Assembly: GCA_945877815.1 (NCBI GenBank)
Contig: CAMDWJ010000013.1
Span: forward strand, 1 to 64,000
Length of the DNA: 64,000 bases
Reading direction: 5' to 3'
From: Caenispirillum bisanense
GTDB lineage: Bacteria > Pseudomonadota > Alphaproteobacteria > Rhodospirillales > UBA2165
The notes under the pieces were generated by a model. The model was given only the letters and a program-made list of their open reading frames with translations, did not search any database and was not told the origin of the DNA. Position 1 is the stretch's first letter. Each line of letters begins with the position of its first letter. The translations under genes were made by a program, and so were the position numbers. This document shows, in pieces, positions 34,296 to 43,496 of the stretch.

Positions 34296-35932
34296 AATTC
34301 GGCGCGATTGCGATCGCATCGGCCGAGGGCGCGATCCTAGCCCACAGCGCGCGATTGCCCGGACGCGTCGTCAAGAAAGGTACGCCGTTAACGGCCGACG
34401 ATATTGACGCCCTCACGGAAGCCGGCATCCGAGACGTTATCGCCCTGCGGCTCGATCCAGGCGACATCGGAGAAGACGCCGCCGCCGAACAGCTCGCGCG
34501 CACCCTGGCCGGGTCCCATGTGAGAATCGGCGAAGCCTTCACCGGACGCGCCAATCTGTTCGCGACCGAACCCGGCCTGGTGTTGTTTGACCGCGCGCGT
34601 CTCGATCGCATCAATCTGGTGGACGAGGCGGTGACCGTTGCCGCGATCCCGCCATTCGAGCCGGTCGAGCCCGGCCAGATGATCGCCACCGTCAAGATCA
34701 TTCCCTTCGCCGTCGAACGCACGGTGCTGGACACCGTCCTCACGATGAGCGCCGAGGGATCGCCGTTGATCTCGGTCGCGCCCTTCGCGCACAAGAAAAT
34801 CGGCCTCATCCTCACCCGCCTGCCGGGCATGAAGGAATCGATCCTCGACAAGACTGTCGAGACCGCCATGGCGCGCGTCGAGGGCTATGGCAGCGCCATC
34901 ACCCACATCGAACGCGCAGGTCACGACGAGGCAGAAGTGGTCGCCGCGATCGCGCGCACGCACCAAGCAGACTGCGACATTGTTTTGATCTTCGGCGCCT
35001 CGGCCGTTGTCGACCGCAACGATGTTCTGCCCGCGGCGGTCGTCGCGGCCGGCGGCGAGGTGCATCATTTCGGCATGCCGGTCGATCCCGGCAATCTCCT
35101 GTTTATCGGTGCGCTGGGCACCACCCCGGTCGTCGGCATGCCAGGCTGTGCGCGTTCGCCCAAGCTTAACGGTTTCGACTGGGTCCTGTGGCGCCTGCTC
35201 GCCGATTTGAAGGTCACACGGCGCGACATCATGTTGATGGGCGCGGGCGGATTGCTGATCGAAATCGCCGAACGCGGACAACCGCGTCAGCCGAAAGTCA
35301 AAAAGACCAGACCGGACTCCAAAACGGCAAAGACGGCGGGCCCGCGAGTCGCCGCACTCATTCTCGCGGCGGGTGCTTCGAGCCGCATGGGGTCCAACAA
35401 GCTGATCGAGGATGTCGCCGGCACGCCGATGGTGGCCCGTGTCGCGCGCGCGGTTGCCGCCTCGAAGGCGAAACCGATCGTTGTCGTAACCGGCAATCAG
35501 GCCGACCAGGTGAAAGCCGCATTGGCCAGCATCAATGCAACGTTCGCGCACAATCCTGATTTCCGGCAAGGCCTATCGACCTCGCTCAAGGCCGGACTCA
35601 AGGCCCTGCCCGACGATATCGACGGCGTAGTCGTGTGCTTGGGCGATATGCCTCTAGTGGATGCAGCGACGATCGACAAACTGATCGACGCGTTCAATCC
35701 TCTGGAGGGTCGCGCCATCGTCGTGCCGATGCATGGCGGCAAGCGTGGCAATCCGGTTTTGTGGGGCAAGCAGTTCATCGCGGATATGCAGGCGCTCGAC
35801 GGCGATCAAGGGGCGCGGACGCTCCTCGACGCCCATAGCGAAATGCTCAGCGAAATCGCGATCGAGGATGACGGGGTTCTGTTCGACGTCGATACGCCGG
35901 ACAAGCTCGCAGACGTTCGCGCCCGCGTCTAA
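34292..35932 (+). CDS. Molybdopterin-binding / MobA-like nucleotidyltransferase fusion
   Basis: A 546-residue two-domain protein. Residues 1 to about 335 form a MoeA/MogA-like molybdopterin-binding domain (IFGASAVVDRNDVLPAAVVAAGG). After a basic linker (residues about 330-350) the C-terminal part is a MobA/MocA-type NTP transferase: LILAAGASSRMGSNKLIEDVAG is the nucleotide-binding loop and CLGDMPLVD supplies the metal-binding Asp. The fusion would bind molybdopterin and add CMP or GMP to give the dinucleotide cofactor used by molybdenum hydroxylases, in keeping with coxSM and xdhC beside it. Confidence 0.88.
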   Translation: MKFGAIAIASAEGAILAHSARLPGRVVKKGTPLTADDIDALTEAGIRDVIALRLDPGDIGEDAAAEQLARTLAGSHVRIGEAFTGRANLFATEPGLVLFDRARLDRINLVDEAVTVAAIPPFEPVEPGQMIATVKIIPFAVERTVLDTVLTMSAEGSPLISVAPFAHKKIGLILTRLPGMKESILDKTVETAMARVEGYGSAITHIERAGHDEAEVVAAIARTHQADCDIVLIFGASAVVDRNDVLPAAVVAAGGEVHHFGMPVDPGNLLFIGALGTTPVVGMPGCARSPKLNGFDWVLWRLLADLKVTRRDIMLMGAGGLLIEIAERGQPRQPKVKKTRPDSKTAKTAGPRVAALILAAGASSRMGSNKLIEDVAGTPMVARVARAVAASKAKPIVVVTGNQADQVKAALASINATFAHNPDFRQGLSTSLKAGLKALPDDIDGVVVCLGDMPLVDAATIDKLIDAFNPLEGRAIVVPMHGGKRGNPVLWGKQFIADMQALDGDQGARTLLDAHSEMLSEIAIEDDGVLFDVDTPDKLADVRARV

Positions 35933-36366
35933 AGCGTCAGGCTGACGTTTTCGCCGCGCGGCGCCAGATCGCGATGGATAACGGCCGAGATCATTTCGTA
36001 AGTGCTGATCCCATGGCGGATCGTGGCTTTGCTGGAGGAACTTCCGGGCATGTTGGGTGCCGATGAGAATTGCGCATTTTGCGCAAACGCGAGCGAAAAA
36101 CCTTCGGTCGAAGTCGAGAATAGGTTGCCGATCGTACCGCCAATCTCGGAGCGCATATAATCAGCGAGGGACTGCCCGGACTGGGCATGTTCCTGTTCGG
36201 GTGCGAAATCGGAATAACGAAGGTCATCGCGCGTAAGCGCCGTATTCAGCTCAAGCTCAACGAACGGCGCGGCCGGAATCTCTTCGACGGCCGCTCGATA
36301 CGGGTAACCACCCGCATAGGCCTGAGCTACGCTCGCAGCCCGCGTTATGCCTGGCGAAATCGCCAT
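35929..36366 (-). CDS. Hypothetical protein, 145 aa
   Basis: A soluble protein with no signal peptide, few Cys and a Ser/Ala/Pro-rich stretch (SSAPNMPGSSSSKAT) before a helical C terminus (GISTYEMISAVIHRDL). I do not recognise it. It overlaps the end of the molybdopterin fusion gene tail to tail by four bases. ACGGGAA before the start is a possible ribosome-binding site. Confidence 0.55.
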   Translation of the reverse strand: MAISPGITRAASVAQAYAGGYPYRAAVEEIPAAPFVELELNTALTRDDLRYSDFAPEQEHAQSGQSLADYMRSEIGGTIGNLFSTSTEGFSLAFAQNAQFSSAPNMPGSSSSKATIRHGISTYEMISAVIHRDLAPRGENVSLTL

Positions 36367-36486
36367 TATATTCCCGTTCTTTACGATCCGAGCTTATATG
36401 CACGGTCTCTTAGTATTTGGCCGGGCTTGCAACAGAGTCAATCTGCGGCCACCCGTAAAACGAGAACATGACGTATTTACAATAGT

Positions 36487-37002
36487 TTAGACGTTGCTGT
36501 CGTTGAGCCCGTAGACGTACCAATTGCCGTCCGCCGCACGGCAGGCCGTCCCCGCACCACGCCCGACCCCATCCTTGGCCGCTACCGATGCCTCGAATGA
36601 GCGGCACTGCAGCCCTCCTCGGCCGACGAAACTCCGTGTCGGTGTCACCGACCCGGCTACCTGCGTTTCCGGATTGGCCCAGGTTATAACCTGGCCGTCG
36701 CGGGCCGTTTCCATCGCTTTTTGCGTCGTGGAGCGGAATGCCTCGCGATCGGATGGCATCAGGGTGCCGCCCTCGGCCCAGCCGGCCATGGCGCCGAGAG
36801 CACCGCCGAAGATCATCATTATGATATTGCCGGCCCCACCGCCGAACTGGCCGCCGATATAGGATCCGATCGAAGCACCGCCGACGGCCGTGACGGCACT
36901 GGCGACGAACTGATCGTGAGTTTGCGGCTTTTGCACACCGCAGGCGGCAAGGCCCATAGGGGCCAAGAGAGCCGTCAAAAGGAACGCGGATTTCCTCATC
37001 AT
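36487..37002 (-). CDS. Outer-membrane lipoprotein, glycine-zipper / 17-kDa antigen type
   Basis: A 171-residue lipoprotein. The signal peptide MMRKSAFLLTALLAPMG runs into the lipobox LAAC. Two Gly-rich zipper-like segments (GGASIGSYIGGQFGGGAGN and GGALGAMAGWAEGG) are typical of Rickettsia 17-kDa-antigen and RT0821-type surface proteins. The C-terminal half (GSVTPTRSF to GRGAGTACRAADGNWY) is the surface-antigen domain. Its role is probably envelope structure or stability. Confidence 0.8.
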   Translation of the reverse strand: MMRKSAFLLTALLAPMGLAACGVQKPQTHDQFVASAVTAVGGASIGSYIGGQFGGGAGNIIMMIFGGALGAMAGWAEGGTLMPSDREAFRSTTQKAMETARDGQVITWANPETQVAGSVTPTRSFVGRGGLQCRSFEASVAAKDGVGRGAGTACRAADGNWYVYGLNDSNV

Positions 37003-37062
37003 CGGTGTCTCCTTAGGGTCAAAAAGGATAGCCGAAATTTCCCTAATTTTGTATGGACGCTA

Positions 37063-37377
37063 TCAGCGACGCTCGCACACAAAACTGGCGAGTGTAGGTG
37101 TCCCAATCGGACATTCGCCGACCTGGGAATTCAAATAACGGGCTGATTTATTGAACTTCTCGCATTCGGCTTCGGCCATCGCCAGAATATCTTGCGGTGT
37201 CGTATTGCGGGTCAGATAGCAGATCTTAAGCTCGGTTCGATCCTTGAGGTCCCGGCCATAATTAGCCTGCTCGCGATTGTACTCCTGCGGATCGTAGATA
37301 TAGGGTTTCTCGCAGGCGGACAGGGAAACGCCAGCAAGGGCGAGCAGCAGGACAAGACGGATCGAACCAATTAACAT
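37063..37377 (-). CDS. Small lipoprotein, 104 aa
   Basis: Starts MLIGSIRLVLLLALAGVSLSAC, a lipoprotein signal peptide. The mature part is polar with four Cys in addition to the lipid Cys and no recognised domain (DPQEYNREQANYGRDL; ECEKFNKSARYLN). It lies 60 nt upstream of the other lipoprotein gene on the same strand and may be co-transcribed with it. Function unknown. Confidence 0.65.
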   Translation of the reverse strand: MLIGSIRLVLLLALAGVSLSACEKPYIYDPQEYNREQANYGRDLKDRTELKICYLTRNTTPQDILAMAEAECEKFNKSARYLNSQVGECPIGTPTLASFVCERR

Positions 37378-37420
37378 GGTAGATCTATAGCGTCGATAGG
37401 CCCGACGCACAATAATCCCA

Positions 37421-37786
37421 TCAAGGGCTACGTCCGGCGAACAGACTCGCATTTCCGCCAATCGCCGCCGTATTGACCGACAACCTCTCCCCGCCCAAAG
37501 GCTATACACCGACAACCGCACCAATGATATTGCGGTTCGCATAGGTTTTGCCGACGCGCAGCCTTTTGTGAAGCCGACAAGCAAAAGCCTCGATCCGGCT
37601 ATGAATATCTCGGGTCAGCCCATAGCCCAGGGCATTGATCGCATCGATAACCTCGTCGATATCCCCCGACGTGTAGCGCACCACATGCAAGATCGGACCG
37701 AAGACCTCGCGTTCGAGCTGCGCAATGCAAGCGATTTCATAGATGCGCGGCGCGGATAGCACCGCGAAGGGATTTGTCTTTATCCA
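37421..37786 (-). pseudogene. Remnant of putA (proline/P5C dehydrogenase) C-terminal part
   Basis: The frame reads APRIYEIACIAQLEREVFGP, then GYGLTRDIHSRIEA and NRNIIGAVVGV, which matches the aldehyde-dehydrogenase part of PutA. There the usual Gln codon is TAG (37502-37504), followed in frame by PLGGERLSVNTAAIGGNASL; in intact PutA about 25 residues lie between these last two phrases, so there is also a deletion. No N-terminal part is found nearby. It is a dead fragment. Confidence 0.85.
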
Positions 37787-37839
37787 TCAGGCCCCTTTGT
37801 GCATGAAGGAGATCAATTTTAGCGGTTATACTGCGCACC

Positions 37840-38862
37840 ATGGATATCACCAGCATGCAACTGAAGCTCTCGGCGCTCGATCAGTCGCCGATCCGATCCG
37901 GTGGAACCGCAGCGGATACCTTGCGCGAAACCATCGCGCTGGCCCAGGCCTGCGAAGCCGCCGGCTATCACCGCTATTGGGTAGCCGAACACCATGCCTC
38001 CCATTCTCTGGCAGGCCCGGCGCCCGAAATCCTGATCGGCCATATCGCGTCGGCGACGAAATCGATCCGTGTCGGCTCGGGCGGCGTCATGCTCAGTCAC
38101 TACAGCCCGCTCAAGGTCGCCGAAACTTTCGCCGTGTTGGAAACGCTGCATCCCGGCCGCATCGATCTCGGCATCGGCCGCGCGCCCGGCAGCGATCAAT
38201 TGACGGCGTTGGCGCTCGCTTATGGGAGCCAGGTCGGCATCGAATATTTCCCGACCCGCGTCGCCGACCTGATGGCGTTTCTGGGCGATAGCGAACCGCC
38301 AACGCAACTGTTCAAGCGCATAAAATTGTCGCCGAAGCCCGACCATCCGCCCGAGATGTGGCTGCTCGGCTCATCGGACCAGAGCGCTTTACTAGCCGCT
38401 CAGCTCGGCCTCGCCTTTTCCTTCGCGCAATTCATCACGCCCGAGGGTGGCGAATACGTGCTCGATACCTATCGCAATCGCTTCGAGCCGTCGGATTTCT
38501 ATCAAGCGCCCGAAACCAATATCTGCACCTTCGTTATATGCGCGGAAACCCAAGCCGAGGCCGAACGCCTTCTGAAAAGCCGAGAGCTTTCTCTGCTGCG
38601 GCGCGAGAAAGGCGAATTCGGACCTTATCCATCGGTCGAGGAAGCTCTTGCCTATCCATATACCGATGCCGACCGCGCCATCATCGCGCGTTCGCACCGC
38701 CGCGGCATATTCGGCGATCCCGCGCATTGCCGCGCGCAGCTGGTCGCGCTGGCGGCGCGCTATAGCGTGGACGAAATCGTGATCCTGACCATTACCCACG
38801 ATCCGGCCGCACGACGCCGTTCGTACGAATTGTTGGGCGAGGTGTTCCAACTCGTCGGCTGA
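37840..38862 (+). CDS. LLM-class flavin-dependent oxidoreductase (MsnO8 type)
   Basis: A 340-residue luciferase-like monooxygenase. Family blocks are LSALDQSPIRSGG at the N terminus, YHRYWVAEHHASHSLAG, GSGGVMLSHYSPLKVAETFAVL and GIGRAPGSDQ. It belongs to the bacterial 'MsnO8/alkane-sulphonate-like' subgroup with no defined substrate. It is not closely related to the gene at 2768. The upstream gene on the same side is the putA remnant, so it is likely a single-gene unit. Confidence 0.85.
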   Translation: MDITSMQLKLSALDQSPIRSGGTAADTLRETIALAQACEAAGYHRYWVAEHHASHSLAGPAPEILIGHIASATKSIRVGSGGVMLSHYSPLKVAETFAVLETLHPGRIDLGIGRAPGSDQLTALALAYGSQVGIEYFPTRVADLMAFLGDSEPPTQLFKRIKLSPKPDHPPEMWLLGSSDQSALLAAQLGLAFSFAQFITPEGGEYVLDTYRNRFEPSDFYQAPETNICTFVICAETQAEAERLLKSRELSLLRREKGEFGPYPSVEEALAYPYTDADRAIIARSHRRGIFGDPAHCRAQLVALAARYSVDEIVILTITHDPAARRRSYELLGEVFQLVG

Positions 38863-39248
38863 ACCAACCGTGACCTCCGAACTCGTCCGTCCTAACTTTC
38901 GGCGCGCCCATTCAAATTTGCTAACATATGAATTATCCGGCCAGGAATTCCGACGCGCAGAACAATTGTGCGCAATACGCAACAACGTCGGTATCAGCCG
39001 CAAAAGCGTTTTTGGAGTGGCACTCCCGAAAATAATACAATAAATACTTGGACACCGATTATCGACGATTTCACTGCCGATCCATACAGATGACGACAGC
39101 TTGCGCCCCGGTTCTTCGGGCGATTTCAAAAATAAAGCGACCGCCAGAACTTGTTGGATATCGGGAGATGACATTCTCCTAAAAATTTTATCCACACGCA
39201 GGTCGCAACACTGGAGTGGCGTATCCACACTCTCAGAAGGGAATCTCC
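38863..39248. other. Intergenic stretch without a supported gene
   Basis: About 386 bases, A+T-richer than the flanks. A 35-codon ATG frame from 38928 has no ribosome-binding site, and a long antisense frame overlaps the flavin oxidoreductase gene and is a shadow. The last bases hold the ribosome-binding site of the next gene. No repeat, tRNA or terminator was found. Confidence 0.6.
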
Positions 39249-39518
39249 ATGCATATTCTGAACGTCACGATCGCCGGATTGACCGTGCTATTCCTGTTCG
39301 TCCTGGTCTCGCGCCTCGCGAATCGGGCGGGCGGCGGGGCCGGCGGGGCCCGCATATTCATATGGGCCTGGCTCGTCGCAGCGTCTGTGAACGGGATCGT
39401 TGGGGTCGTGCGCGCGGGCATATCGCCCCTGGTCGAGATCGGCGTATTTGTGGTGGTTTTCGGCGTCCCCGCGGGCGCAGCCTGGCTGGCGGCCCGCAAT
39501 CTCGGCGCCAAAGCCTAG
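39249..39518 (+). CDS. Small membrane protein, 89 aa
   Basis: Three hydrophobic stretches (MHILNVTIAGLTVLFLFVLV, FIWAWLVAASVNGIVGVV and IGVFVVVFGVPAGAAWLA). GAAGGGAATCTCC precedes the ATG. No family recognised. It resembles small inner-membrane proteins common in alphaproteobacteria. Confidence 0.65.
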   Translation: MHILNVTIAGLTVLFLFVLVSRLANRAGGGAGGARIFIWAWLVAASVNGIVGVVRAGISPLVEIGVFVVVFGVPAGAAWLAARNLGAKA

Positions 39519-39593
39519 GGCCCTTCCAGCCAGCGCTTGGGTTCATCGCGAAATAGGGGTTACACTCAACTACTCATCGGCGGAGCCTATCCG

Positions 39594-40478
39594 GTGGCGC
39601 ATTTCAGAACGACAATTTCGATCCGAACCATGGCCGCAGCCCTTTTGGCGGCGGTCGCCATGATATTCGGCATCGCGTCCGCCCAAGCGGCGGAACTGGT
39701 CGATCTCGCCCTCGTCATTGCAACCGACACCTCGCGCAGCGTCGATGAGGTCGAGGCCCGCCTGCAACGCGACGGAGTATCGTCGGCGCTCCGCCATCCC
39801 CAAGTCATCGAAGCAATCCGCTCCGGTTATCACGGCAAGATCGCCATCGCCTATATCGATTGGTCGAGCGGCCCCTATACGACGGTAATCGTGCCGTGGC
39901 GCATCGTCAGCGACGCCTTGAGCGCCGATGCCTATGCGCGAATCCTGGCCGATGTTCCTATCACGCTCGGCCAACGCACCTCGATTAGCGAGGGATTGGA
40001 ACTGGCCTACAAGCTGATCAGCGACGGCACGGTTGAAGCGCCACGCAAAGTCATTGATGTTTCCGGCGACGGACCCAACAATCATGGGCGCATGGTGGTC
40101 CAGGCGCGCGACGAGGTCGTCTCCAAAGGCATCACGATCAACGGCCTGCCCATCATCAATGCGCGCGACCAATTCGGCCCTGGCTTTTTCCTCGACGATC
40201 TCGACAATTACTTTCGCGGTTGCGTCATCGGCGGCTCTGGCGCCTTCATCATCGTCGCCAAGGATTTCCAGGATTTCGCACAGGCCATGCGGCGCAAATT
40301 GATTTACGAAATATCGGGACTGATGCCGCCGCAAAACGGCCCGCGCAACGGAATCGTGCCGGTCGCGGCGAACAACGATCCGCAACGCTTCGGCTCGGGC
40401 TATACCTACGAGCGTGGTTGCGATATCGGCGAACGGGCCTGGCGGCGTCAGCTCGACTATGCGCCTGGATTTCGCTGA
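39594..40478 (+). CDS. DUF1194 (VWA-like) exported protein
   Basis: A protein of about 294 residues. A signal peptide ends near IASAQAAE. The mature part starts LVDLALVIATDTSRSVDEVE, where DTSRSVD is a MIDAS-like metal site (DxSxS variant DTSRS) of a von Willebrand A fold, then follows DUF1194 (IDWSSGPYTTVIVPW, FIIVAKDFQDFA). I chose a GTG at 39594 with GGCGGAG 7 nt upstream; an ATG at 39630 is also possible. Its role is unknown. Confidence 0.8.
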   Translation: MAHFRTTISIRTMAAALLAAVAMIFGIASAQAAELVDLALVIATDTSRSVDEVEARLQRDGVSSALRHPQVIEAIRSGYHGKIAIAYIDWSSGPYTTVIVPWRIVSDALSADAYARILADVPITLGQRTSISEGLELAYKLISDGTVEAPRKVIDVSGDGPNNHGRMVVQARDEVVSKGITINGLPIINARDQFGPGFFLDDLDNYFRGCVIGGSGAFIIVAKDFQDFAQAMRRKLIYEISGLMPPQNGPRNGIVPVAANNDPQRFGSGYTYERGCDIGERAWRRQLDYAPGFR

Positions 40479-40481
40479 ACC

Positions 40482-40778
40482 GTGCCCATCCGCGAACGCA
40501 ATCAGCCCGATCCATCGCAGGCACGCGCGCGCGAAAACGCCGAAACCATGGCTTTGCTCATGGTTCAGTTCCTTCTGGGCGATGACGAGCGAATTGACGG
40601 ATTTTTCGATACCAGCGGGCTTTCACCTGACGATTTGCGCGCAGGCGTCACCGACCCCGCCTTTCTCGGCGGCGTGATGGATTATCTCCTGAGCCGCGAG
40701 GATCTTTTGGTCGTCTTTTGCGAGGAGCAGCAGATCGATCCGATGATGCCGCTGCGGGTAAGGCAGGCGCTTCCCTAA
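40482..40778 (+). CDS. DUF3572 family protein
   Basis: A 98-residue protein of the alphaproteobacterial DUF3572 family (RARENAETMALLMVQFLL near the start, FCEEQQIDPMMPLRVRQAL at the end). It begins with GTG, 3 nt after the DUF1194 stop, so these two are co-transcribed. It is helical and cytoplasmic; function unknown. Its stop overlaps the convergent heparinase-like gene by four bases. Confidence 0.85.
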   Translation: MPIRERNQPDPSQARARENAETMALLMVQFLLGDDERIDGFFDTSGLSPDDLRAGVTDPAFLGGVMDYLLSREDLLVVFCEEQQIDPMMPLRVRQALP

Positions 40779-42586
40779 ACTGGACCGATCGTAAACGTAA
40801 TCGGCATCAATGCGCCGCTGCGGCTGAATTCCAACGCTGGGCGTTCCCGCATCACGCCATAACTCGGCGATTCATGCGTCGTCACTTCGCGCGCCTGCCA
40901 GCCCTCCCCCTCGACAATCAAAGCGAAGGCGATACCATCCTTGAGCAGCCCCCAATGCCCGTCGCCCGCCTCATCGACCACAACGCCGTAGGCGAAATGC
41001 AATGTCGTGACAACTCGGTGATCGCCCGCCCCTTCGAATGTATCGCGCACGGTCAAGCGATGCGCGCGCTTATCGAGTTCGATGCTACGGATCGGGCGCA
41101 CCGGACGCACGAGACGCAGGTAGCCCGAATGACTTCCGACGAAGGTGTCGTGCTCGGCCTCGCGGCGCCAAGTTTCGAGTTTCGGCTTGGCATCGTCATG
41201 CAGCAAGAACAGCTCGTTCGGTCCGACGAAACGGTTGGGTTCCTCGCCGTCGATCACCGGTGCATTGTGGGCAAGCGCCGAGCGGAACTTGTCGCGCCAG
41301 CTTGGCGAGGCCGTATAAATGTAGCTGCCGGAATCGGTGATCAGGCGCACGCCGGTCAAAACGGCCTCGAAGGCAAGCACATCGTTATGGCCGTGTCCGC
41401 CGCGTCCACCCTGGCCGATCGGCCCACAATCGATGAACACATGATCGCGCTCATGCGCCATGATATAGACGCCGGACGCATGGAAGGCGCGCGAATCGGG
41501 CTCGACCGGAGAGGTGCGTGCCGCAAGATTGATGGGTAGGACGTGGCCGTCGTCATTGTCGCCCCAAAGCGGCAGCGCCCCGTCGGGGCCGGTCGCGGCG
41601 GCGGAGAAGTCGTCCATCGCGCTCAAGCGCGCACGATAGCTTTCCGGAATAGGAAGCCCCAACGAGGCCCGCGCGCGCGCCGGCCAATCGAACATTTCGA
41701 AGACGAACCCGTGATAGGCCATTGAGGCTTCGTAATCGACGCCATCGGCACCGACTTGGCGTTCGATCTCGCGCGTCAGAATCGACCAACCGGTCTCGGC
41801 CCAGGCACGCGCGCCGCGATTGTCCCCGAAAAAATGCCCGGCCATGACGAGCCCCGCTGCGTCTGCCACCAGATGATTGCCGCCGCTGCCGAAATCCTCC
41901 ATGTAACGCTGCACGAATTCGGCGTGGCGATAGAGCGTCGCCAGAAATTGCCTGCGGAAGATGATTTCCTGCCACGCCTCGGACCCGCCGAACACCTGGA
42001 ACAGCCAGGTCCAGGAGAAGATGCGTATCGCCGGTTCCATGGCGATGCCCCAATTGACGCTTCGGGCGAACGGATTGGCTTCCATCCAGCTCAGCAACAC
42101 ATTGCGCACGAAGACGGCGTGAGTGGGATCTCCGCCCAATTGATAATCCTGACCGACTGGGATTAGCCATTGTAGACGCGATAGTTCCCAGGGCACCTTG
42201 ACGTCGCTGTCGCGCCCGAGGTCGTTGAGGTCGAGATCACGGAAATAGGCTGGAGGCCAGCGATGGCCGCTTTTGAAATCCACATGCCAATCGATTGGAT
42301 TGGCCAGCTTGACCGGACCGGAGCCGAGAAGATCGACTTCATAGGCGCGCGCGCGCGCGGCAGCCGCACGAATGCGCGCGCGATCCTCGTTCGAGACGTT
42401 CGACAAAACCGAATAAGGCAGCCAGACCAATTTGGATTCGGAAATCGCGGCATCCGGCGAGATCGCGGTACGATCCAGCATCGCACGCGCCTCGAAGCTG
42501 ATACGCCGCGCGATCTCGCCCGGCGGGCGGCTCAACCCCCGGCGAACACGCTTCATCCACATTCCGATAGTTCGACCCTCGCCCAT
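40775..42586 (-). CDS. Heparinase II/III-like polysaccharide lyase family protein
   Basis: A 603-residue protein. The N-terminal part is an alpha/alpha toroid (NPIDWHVDFKSGHRW, NWGIAMEPAIRIFSWTW, GGNHLVADAAGLVMAG) and the C-terminal part the beta-sandwich with GGRGGHGHNDVLAFEA and LAHNAPVIDGEEPNRF, typical of heparinase II/III-type proteins. Alphaproteobacterial relatives lie in surface-polysaccharide or housekeeping loci; the substrate may be an acidic exopolysaccharide. There is no signal peptide in the chosen start. Confidence 0.85.
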   Translation of the reverse strand: MGEGRTIGMWMKRVRRGLSRPPGEIARRISFEARAMLDRTAISPDAAISESKLVWLPYSVLSNVSNEDRARIRAAAARARAYEVDLLGSGPVKLANPIDWHVDFKSGHRWPPAYFRDLDLNDLGRDSDVKVPWELSRLQWLIPVGQDYQLGGDPTHAVFVRNVLLSWMEANPFARSVNWGIAMEPAIRIFSWTWLFQVFGGSEAWQEIIFRRQFLATLYRHAEFVQRYMEDFGSGGNHLVADAAGLVMAGHFFGDNRGARAWAETGWSILTREIERQVGADGVDYEASMAYHGFVFEMFDWPARARASLGLPIPESYRARLSAMDDFSAAATGPDGALPLWGDNDDGHVLPINLAARTSPVEPDSRAFHASGVYIMAHERDHVFIDCGPIGQGGRGGHGHNDVLAFEAVLTGVRLITDSGSYIYTASPSWRDKFRSALAHNAPVIDGEEPNRFVGPNELFLLHDDAKPKLETWRREAEHDTFVGSHSGYLRLVRPVRPIRSIELDKRAHRLTVRDTFEGAGDHRVVTTLHFAYGVVVDEAGDGHWGLLKDGIAFALIVEGEGWQAREVTTHESPSYGVMRERPALEFSRSGALMPITFTIGPV

Positions 42587-42660
42587 GCTTCTTCATAGAC
42601 GAATTACCCCCCCCTGAGAAAGGATTGCGGCGGCCGGAGTCGCCCGATACCGTGCCCGCC

Positions 42661-43491
42661 ATGCAAACGCGTCCCATTCCCCATAGCGCAGAGAACCTTC
42701 CGGTCATCGGACTCGGCACCTTCCGCGCCTTCGACACGTCCTTGACCGCCACTCCGATCCGCGACGCCCTGGCCGACGTCATTCGTCAGTTGACCGAAGC
42801 GGGCGGCACCATGATCGATTCTTCGCCCATGTATGGCCGCGCCGAGGCCGTCGTCGGTGAATTGCTCGAGACCGAACCGGCGCGGGCGAAAGCTTTCATC
42901 GCCACCAAGGTTTGGACGCGCGGCAAGCACGAAGGGATCGCAGCGATGGACGAATCCCTGCGCCTGCTGCGGACCTCATCTATCGCGCTCATGCAGGTGC
43001 ACAATCTCATTGACACTGAAACCCACCTCGCGACCTTGCGCGAATGGAAGGCCCAGGGCCGTGTCCGTTATATCGGCATCACCCACTATACGGCGAGCGC
43101 GTTCGACGCCTTGAAGAAGACCATCGCGGCGCATCCCGAAGTGGATTTCTGCCAATTTCCCTATTCGCTGATCGAGCGCGCGGCAGAACGTGATCTCCTG
43201 TCCTTTTGCGCCGATCACGGCGTCGCCACCCTCATCAACCGGCCGTTTGGACAGGACGAATTGTTCGCCAAGGTCGCCGACCGCGCTCTGCCTGACTGGG
43301 CCGCCGAGATCGGCTGCACGAGTTGGGCCCAGATCGCGCTCAAATATCTGATCGCGGACGCGCGCGTGACCTGCATCATTCCGGCGACCAGCAAGCCGCA
43401 TCATATGCGCGACAATCTCAAGGCGGTCGCCGGCGCCATGCCCGATGCAGCCCTTCGCACGCGCATGGCGGCATTTTTCGACAATCTCTGA
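42661..43491 (+). CDS. Aldo/keto reductase
   Basis: A protein of 276 residues with the AKR TIM-barrel. Landmarks are IGLGTFRAFD, MIDSSPMYGRAEAVVGEL (catalytic Asp/Tyr), a Lys in ATKVWTRG and the His-bearing IALMQVHNLID; the nucleotide end is CIIPATSKPHHMRDNLKA. It reduces carbonyl groups with NADPH. I took the ATG at 42661, although upstream TTG/GTG codons are open in frame. The MATE gene starts five bases after its stop. Confidence 0.85.
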   Translation: MQTRPIPHSAENLPVIGLGTFRAFDTSLTATPIRDALADVIRQLTEAGGTMIDSSPMYGRAEAVVGELLETEPARAKAFIATKVWTRGKHEGIAAMDESLRLLRTSSIALMQVHNLIDTETHLATLREWKAQGRVRYIGITHYTASAFDALKKTIAAHPEVDFCQFPYSLIERAAERDLLSFCADHGVATLINRPFGQDELFAKVADRALPDWAAEIGCTSWAQIALKYLIADARVTCIIPATSKPHHMRDNLKAVAGAMPDAALRTRMAAFFDNL

Positions 43492-43496
43492 CCCTC

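Noticed and set aside
38392-39228. A minus-strand open frame of 278 codons
   Set aside because: More than half is antisense to the flavin oxidoreductase gene, and the rest lacks a ribosome-binding site and any recognised domain.
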